NCBI GenBank assembly: GCA_026770575.1
Contig: MU657165.1
Location: 1-58,875, forward strand
DNA length: 58,875 nt
Origin: Pelagophyceae sp. CCMP2097
Taxonomy: Eukaryota > Sar > Pelagophyceae
Direction: 5' to 3'
Positions 53,611 to 58,875 of this stretch are shown here, piece by piece; the first letter of the stretch is position 1, and every line of letters begins with the position of its first letter. The translations under genes were made by a program, and so were the position numbers. The notes beneath the pieces were generated by a model, which saw only the letters and a program-made list of their open reading frames with translations, was not told the DNA's origin and did not search any database.

Positions 53611-54464
53611 TCATGCGGCTTGGGCCTGGCCCGTGTTGCTGCGCGGCGAGCGGAGCGAGGTGGTTCGGCTCCGCGGCGAGCCGCGGCTCCGCCGCAAATT
53701 CCGGTCCTCTTCGTCGGACGAGTCGCCGGCGGCGTCGACGAGCGTCGAGATCTGGGCCTTTTCGCGCAAATCGGCCTCGCGCCGCTTTTTGAGCTCGTAG
53801 TGGCGTTGCGCGGTGAGGGAAAAGTCGTCGGTGGCCTTTGACAGCGTGGCGCCGCGCCAGTCTCGGATGCACGACCCGGGCACGCGGCCTTCGGCCTTGT
53901 AGTAGTCGACGGAGCACTCTACCGCGGCATAGGCCTTGTCGCCGCGCACGCGGCCGCCGAGGCCGTTGCGCCGCTCCAGCAGCGAGCCAACCTTGTGTTT
54001 GAGGCCGCACTGCACCTCGAGCGTCAGCTCCTACGAGGCGCCGAATTCGAGTGCCGGCAAAGCCATGAGGCGGATTAAAAACGCACCTTCGGGATAAAAT
54101 TTTGCGCGGGTACGCCGTCCCACAGCACGGGGTTCCGCCTAAATCGGCGCCTCGCGCCGAGGCCAGCGGGGGAGCCGATGCACGGAGGCGGTTCTGACTT
54201 TTTGTCCCGTGTCTTTTCCGGCGCGTCGTAGCCCGTCCGCTGCTGCGCGACGTCGTGGAGCCGCCCCGTCTGCCGATTCGACTCGACGCTCGCAGACTGC
54301 GGGAAAGAGCGCTTGCCCTGCGGCGGCGGGCCGGCCGAGACCTTGGCGGCTAAGAAATGCTTCGCCGGCCGAGGCTCCACGTAATAATTCGTCGGCGGGC
54401 CCCGCAGCGACCGCCGGCCCCGGTCCCCGGGCACCAGCCGGTCCTCCGAGCCGCCCAGCAGCAT
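53611..54464 (-). CDS. hypothetical protein, basic N-terminal half
   Basis: Two exons, 54464-54087 and 54030-53611, 265 residues; the 56-nt intron is GTGCGT...TAG, phase 0. The N-terminal half is basic and disordered with short motifs (PPTNYYVEPRPAKHFLAAKV, RRNPVLWDGVPAQNF) like those of microtubule- or flagellum-associated proteins. The second exon looks ordered (ELTLEVQCGLKHKVGSLLER, AYAAVECSVDYYKAEGRVPG, DWRGATLSKATDDFSLTAQ), then a charged helix (RHYELKKRREADLREKAQ) and an acidic SSDEED tail. I do not recognise the family. It diverges from the CGLD27 gene and converges with the WWE-UBA gene 100 bp away. Confidence 0.7.
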
Positions 54465-54702
54465 CGCGCGGCGTTCGCGTTCGCTCCCGTTCGCGTTCGC
54501 GCCCGTTCGCGTTCGGCGCGTTACGCAACAAATTAAAAATTTCAACGTTCAGACGGCCAATAGACGGCCTGCCAACTGGAGTACTAGTATTGTGTTTTCG
54601 GCGACGCGACGCCGCGGAACCGGGTGTGAGAGGTCTCCTTCCCCGGGGGGTGTGGTCTAGCTGAGTGTTCGGAGCGCAACTGCGCCGCGGCGTGCTCGCC
54701 TG
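54465..54702. promoter_or_regulatory. 238-bp divergent promoter region
   Basis: Gap between the start codons of the hypothetical gene (54464, minus) and the CGLD27 gene (54703, plus). A short AT-rich patch lies near 54,530. No defined motif is recognised. Confidence 0.35.
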
Positions 54703-55473
54703 ATGGGCATCCGCGCGAGGACCGTCGCGCTGGCCCTTGCGCTGTACCGCACCGCCGCGCTGCGCGCGTCGCCGGCGCGGTGCGGCGCGCGGCCGGCGAA
54801 AGGCTTGGTGACTCTGCGCTCGGCCGACGACGGTAACGATGTCGGCTTTGAGGCGGCGTCGTTCAAAGAGGCGGTTTCGCGCGGCACGGACTACCGCCGC
54901 GAGCAGCGCGCCGTCGTCGCAAAGGCGGAGCGCCTCGAGGCGCGCGAGGCCGCGCGCCCGAGGCCCGGCGCCGTCGGCATGCGCAACGCGCGCGTGCAGC
55001 CGGACCAGGAGCCGCAGAACGAGCTCGTCGAGCTCGTGGAGAGCGGTTCGTGGGCGCTGCTGGGCGGTGGCGCGTTGGCGCTCCGCCTTTTGCTGGTGGG
55101 GCTCTTCTTCGGCGCGGTGGCGTACGGCTTCGTCGACAACTTGGACACGTACAACGAGCTCGTCGACGTGCCGCTCGCGTCGAGGCTCGCCCAATCCACG
55201 GCGGTCGGGGCGTCAACGGTCTCGTTCGTCGCGGTGCGGGCGCTGCTGCGCCTGCTCTACATCCAGTCGCGCCTCCTCGGCGCCGAACTACAATTTGAAG
55301 AAACTGGCTGGGCCGACGGCTTTCGCCTGGAGAAGCCGCCGGACGCCGCGTTCCGCGACAAGCTCCTCTGCGAGGAGACCGTCGAGCCACGACTGCCGAC
55401 GGTGAAAGCGGCCGCCGCGCTGTCCATCATAGCCTTTGTCGCCTCGGCCGCCGCCGTCCTCGCAGGGGTCTAA
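54703..55473 (+). CDS. CGLD27: CGLD27/Ycf36 family plastid membrane protein
   Basis: A single exon, 256 residues. CGLD27 (DUF1230) is conserved in plants, green algae and diatoms, and its relative Ycf36 is plastid-encoded in red algae. It has been linked to iron nutrition, but its exact role is not known. The N-terminus (MGIRARTVALALALYRTAAL, then ASPARCGARPAKG) is a bipartite plastid presequence. Family landmarks are PQNELVELVESGSWALL, three to four membrane helices, the LLRLLYIQSRLLGAELQFEE block and TGWADGFRLEKPPDAAFRDK, which matches the family's GWYDG-x-x-W-x-KP-x-x-x-x-RD signature with Tyr replaced by Ala and Trp by Leu. Length fits the family. The gene is nuclear, as in other heterokonts. 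Confidence 0.85.
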   Translation: MGIRARTVALALALYRTAALRASPARCGARPAKGLVTLRSADDGNDVGFEAASFKEAVSRGTDYRREQRAVVAKAERLEAREAARPRPGAVGMRNARVQPDQEPQNELVELVESGSWALLGGGALALRLLLVGLFFGAVAYGFVDNLDTYNELVDVPLASRLAQSTAVGASTVSFVAVRALLRLLYIQSRLLGAELQFEETGWADGFRLEKPPDAAFRDKLLCEETVEPRLPTVKAAAALSIIAFVASAAAVLAGV

Positions 55474-55685
55474 TGTACCCACGCTGTCCACTCATAAGTA
55501 TGTATCCGGACGAGGCAACGCGCGCCGCGAGAGAAGGGTTCGGCCCGCGACCGCGAGGCGTGCGTCCCTGCCGACCTCTGCACCCCCGCGGGGCGTTTTG
55601 CCCAAGACGCCATCGGACAAGGCCACGACGCCGCCGGACGAGGATGCCCGCGCGCCCATGCGTCTGCGGCTCGGGTCTAAAAAGC

Positions 55686-57991
55686 TTACGTGTTACGGTA
55701 TTTCGGCATGTAGAGGTTGTCAAAGTTCTGGCGCACGTTGGCGAGGAACTCGGCGTGCTTGCCGACGGCCGTCTGTGCCGTCCACTTGTGCGAACCATGG
55801 CCGCCTGCGGTCGGTCGGAGATACAGCGCCCGTTTCCAGAAAGGGGTGAGACGCACCCTCGAGCACGTTGGTCCGCGTCTTCCAGCCGGTCGGGAGCCTG
55901 TCCGAGCGGCTATATCAGCAAAGGGTCGCCGCGATGGAACGGGTCGACGCACCCTTCCTCGGGCGGCGCCCGCAGCGAGGCGGGGGCCTTGGAGGCGGCT
56001 AGCTGAACGGCGTTTTCGTCCTCGGGCCGCGCGGGCGCGGATGGCGGGTGCGAATCGTCGTGCTCGAGCCACGCTTTGGCGCGCCTGTAAATGTCTCCCG
56101 GCGCGGACTCGGCCGAGACGGAATCGATCGCAGAAACGGCGCCGCGGTTGACGTGGACGACGTGCGTGGCCCAGCCGTCGAGGCCCTGATAAATGTGCGT
56201 CGCGTAGACGACGGAGGCGCCGTGCACGGCAGTGTCGCGCGCGAGCCATTGGAGCAGCGCGCGTTGCGCGACGACGTCCAGGTCGCGCGTCAGCTCGTCG
56301 ACCAGGTATAAAGCGGACCGCGTCGAGAGCTGCAGCACGAGCTGGATCCGCGTCTTCTGGCCCGACGAGCACCGGGCCAGGCGCCACGACGAATCGACGC
56401 CGAAGATGCGCGCCAAAGACGCCGCGCGCTCCGCCACCGCGCCAGCGTCCGCGCCGGCCTTGACGGCAGCGCGTAGGTTCGCCGCGAGCAGCTCGGAGAA
56501 CGGCACGTCGGATGCGCGCCGCGCCACCTAGGCCCGCGTTCGCGCAGTTCCCCGGCACCCTCGGACGCCGCTCGCGTCGCCCTGGTTTTCCAACGATGCG
56601 GCGACGCGGCTCGCACGTCGTGGGCAAGTGCGTTTTTGAACGCCCCTCCGAGCAGCGCGACGCCGTCGGCGCCGAGGGCGCGCGCGTTAGCGGCCATCGG
56701 ATCGGCGCCGAGGACCTGCAACGACCCGGGCGCGCTGCGCGGCGCGAGGCGCGCGCCGCCGATTAGGGCGAGGGCCGTCGTCTTCCCGGCGCCGTTGGAC
56801 CCGACGACGACGGCGCGGCACTCGCGCGGCAGCTCGAGCGAGAGATTGTCGATTGCGGGAGCGCGGTACGTCGTGTCGTAGCCCCAGTTCAGGCCACGCA
56901 CGCGGATCACGGCATCGCCGCCCGCGGCGCCCTGCGGCGCGGCCGGGGCCTCGTCGATGACCGACTCGCCGCCGATGCCGATCCACTCGCAAGCCTTTGT
57001 GTAAAGATCCGCGGCGTCCGCCCGGGGCCACGCCTCTTGGTGCACCACGGCGCCACCGCGAACGACGACCACATCCGTCGCCCAGACGTCGAGGCCTACG
57101 CTGTTGGAATCGACGGAGCCGCCTCGCCGAAAAAAGCGCACCGTCGAAGACGTGGGTCGCATAGAGCACTCCCAAGTCCGTCTGGCCCTTGAGGTAGTCC
57201 AAGAATTCGGCGCGGATGACCAAGTCCAGCTCGACGCAGGCCTCGTCGATCAGGACGAGCTCGATGCCGCGCGGCGCGAGGGAGGCGAAGAGCTGCACTC
57301 GGCGCCGCTCGCCGTCCGAGAGCTGGCGCGTGCCGTGGCGCGCGATTTCGTCCAAACGCAGCGACCGCCGCAGCGCCCAGAGCCGGGCGCGCTCCTTGGC
57401 GGCGGCTTCTTCAGAATCGCAGCTCTCCAACGTGCGTTTGGTGCCGGCCTCTACGAGGTCTCCCACGTTCAAGTTGGGCATCTCAGATCCCCATCCGTCC
57501 GTCGCCACGAGCACGACGCGGACGTTCAAAGCGCCGCCGCTATCGTACGGCAGGCCGAGGACGTGGGCAGCGCCGCCGTCGAGCTTGTGCTTGCCGGCGA
57601 GGACGCGGAGCAGCGTAGACCTGCCGGCGAAAGCGACGTTGGTACTCTAACCCACCAAGGAGCGTCTCCCCCAAACGCAAAGGCGCCGCGCCGCGCTTGC
57701 CCGCGCCGTTGGCGCCCACGAGCACGGCGCGGCAACCCGAGGGCCTAATCGCACGTCCAGAGGGGTGGCTCTGCCAAAGGGGACACTGTCTGCCCCAGGT
57801 AGACCGCATCGGGTCCGTTTAGGGGCCGTGCTGCGAGTTCTTGCTCCTCTCCGCGCTTCTGGCAGTACTCACAGTACGAGGTCGAGGTCGCCCAGGGCCT
57901 TTCTTGGCTCCGCCAAAACAATCTCGCGCTCCAGATCGAGCTTGTACGAGTACGCCACGCCGCTGCACCGCACGCACGCCGACGCCTCCAT
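55686..57991 (-). CDS. fused double CAF16-type ABC ATPase
   Basis: Seven exons: 57991-57873, 57744-57697, 57620-57142, 57095-56617, 56527-55953, 55909-55857 and 55804-55686, 623 residues. It has two soluble ABC cassettes and no membrane helix. Cassette 1: Walker A VGANGAGKS, signature LSDGERRRVQ, Walker B LVLIDEACVELD, H-loop YATHVFDGLDVWATDVV. Cassette 2: Walker A VGSNGAGKT, signature SSGQKTRIQ, Walker B LYLVDELTRDLD, H-loop YATHIYQGLDGWATHVV. Signature, Walker B and the THxFDGL-x-x-WATH block are typical of CAF16 (ABCI19-21 in plants), which is normally a single-cassette protein tied to CCR4-NOT/Mediator in yeast. All catalytic residues are present in both. The second intron splits the Walker A Lys codon and needs a GC donor. 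The C-terminus HGSHKWTAQTAVGKH has no clear equivalent. Confidence 0.9.
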
Positions 57992-58129
57992 CTGCGCCAT
58001 CGCCGTCGAGGAACGCGTCCTCCGGCAGCAAGGAACTCGCTTTCGCCAGATCTTGTTTCGGCGACTCGGAACGGTGTCCGACGTCTCGAAACGCCCCGAG
58101 GTTCAGACGGTGCGCGGCCTCTTCGGACA
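57992..58129. promoter_or_regulatory. 138-bp divergent promoter region
   Basis: Gap between the start codons of the double CAF16 gene (57991, minus) and the T1/BTB-Kelch gene (58130, plus). No motif is recognised. Confidence 0.35.
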
Positions 58130-58875
58130 ATGGCGGCGCGCGGCCTCTCCGCCGCGCTCGCGGCCGTGCGACAGACGAACGCGGCGCACTTGGATGCGCT
58201 CGCCGCCCTCGAGCACGCATTTGACGCCGACACGGCCCAGCTCGCGAGGGACCGCCGCGCGCTCGAGGACGACCGTGCGGCCTTTACCAAGGACACGGAG
58301 CAGAAGGTCGCGCGCGACGAGGCCGAGCAGGCGCGCATCAGAGCGTTGGCGCCGCCGCCCGAAGAGCTGATCAAGCTCGACGACGACCGTGCGGCCTTTG
58401 TCAAGGACACGGAGGACAAGGTCGCGCGCGACGAGGTCGAGGAGACACGCATCAGGGCATCGGCGCCGCCGCCCGACGAGGTGGTCAAGCTCAACGTGGG
58501 CCGTGCTTACCAGGGTCGAGGACTCGATGCTCGGCCGCATGTTCGGGCGCTGCGACGCGATGCTGCAGCCGGACCCCGACGACGGGTCCATCTTCATTGA
58601 CCGCGTAGGCGAGCGCTGCGCCATGCTCCTCGACTTTCTCCGCGGCGACCCGCCACACAGCCCGCGCTTGCAGAGGGCGATCCGCGCGGCGTTTTCTTAC
58701 GAGTTCAGGACGTGCAGAATGCGCTGCCGTGCTAGCTGGTGGGCGCGTTATTGTGTTTGGCGGTATTGATGGCGGAGACGCTCTAAACACGACGGAAGTG
58801 GCCGACGCTCGGACGATGGCCTGGACGGCTGGGCCGGACATGCTCACGGGACGCTATGGCTTTGCGGCCGTCCAG
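58130..58875 (+). pseudogene. T1/BTB-Kelch protein gene, disrupted and cut by window end
   Basis: The 5' part reads MAARGLSAALAAVRQTNAAH and a helical region with a tandem 114-nt duplication (58268-58381 and 58382-58494; DDRAAFTKDTEQKVARDEAE repeated with changes), ending VVKLNVG, the start of a KCTD-type T1/BTB domain. The rest of that domain (LTRVEDSMLGRMF, DGSIFIDRVGERCAMLLDFL) is in another frame, and about ten residues between them are missing. A Kelch repeat (VIVFGGIDGG, MAWTAGPDMLTGRYGFAAVQ) follows after another change of frame and runs off the window. No intron resolves the first break. Such T1/BTB-Kelch genes are cullin adaptors. It may be a pseudogene or hold assembly errors. Confidence 0.6.

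Noticed and set aside
988..57872. Introner elements as the source of these introns
   Set aside because: Introns share splice signals but no extended sequence similarity or terminal inverted repeats that I can see by eye; a genome-wide alignment would be needed to claim it.
1..58875. CRISPR array, prophage, insertion sequence or bacterial operon
   Set aside because: No regularly spaced repeats, integrase or transposase; genes are split by spliceosomal introns throughout.

Overview
The window reads as nuclear DNA of a photosynthetic stramenopile, most likely a pelagophyte such as Aureococcus or Pelagomonas. This is an inference. The visible basis is high GC with AT-rich gaps, a gene about every 1.7 kb, introns mostly of 43-160 nt, presequences of the heterokont plastid type (hydrophobic signal followed by a transit-like stretch, with F at the cleavage site in the 6737 gene), and eukaryotic marker genes (eL15, FAM32A, K+-dependent Na+/Ca2+ exchanger, CAF16-type ABC proteins). 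Nothing bacterial, viral or transposase-like was recognised. Gene models were built by hand by matching reading frame and intron phase across GT-AG or GC-AG boundaries. Nearly all complete models sum to a whole number of codons.

Layout. 0.8-5 kb: a four-helix membrane protein, an RRM plus helical-repeat RNA-binding protein, and a secreted ankyrin protein. 5-15 kb: organellar phenylalanyl-tRNA synthetase, a plastid Rieske-like protein whose ligand positions are all Cys, an unusual OSCA/TMEM63-type channel, and an MTG1/RbgA-type GTPase. 15-25 kb: a Golgi-type sulfotransferase, a TPR-methyltransferase, ribosomal protein eL15, an unknown secretory/plastid protein, a J-domain protein and an FtsH-like protease. 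25-36.7 kb: a frameshifted MYND-RING-Sel1 gene, an AT-rich hairpin-bearing gap, two large low-complexity proteins (one with a Tudor-like domain), and two poorly resolved genes. 36.9-47.9 kb: FAM32A, a broken WD40 gene, a mitochondrial FKBP, a small membrane protein, a coiled-coil membrane protein, an NCKX exchanger and a cysteine-rich membrane protein. 48-58.9 kb: a zinc-finger/RRM protein, a 2H-phosphoesterase-like protein, a WD40 relic, a WWE-UBA protein, an unknown gene, a CGLD27/Ycf36 homologue, a fused double CAF16 ABC ATPase, and a T1/BTB-Kelch gene that runs off the right edge.

There is no operon or single pathway. Several genes serve organelle gene expression and upkeep (PheRS, the GTPase, the FtsH-like protease, CGLD27, the Rieske-like protein, FKBP). 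Five gene pairs are divergent with 62-238 bp between start codons.

The most unusual signals are: a recurrent class of GC-AG introns, several with a GCGC donor, one of which interrupts a Walker A codon; the fused double CAF16 protein; the four-Cys Rieske site; and the channel with extra domains.
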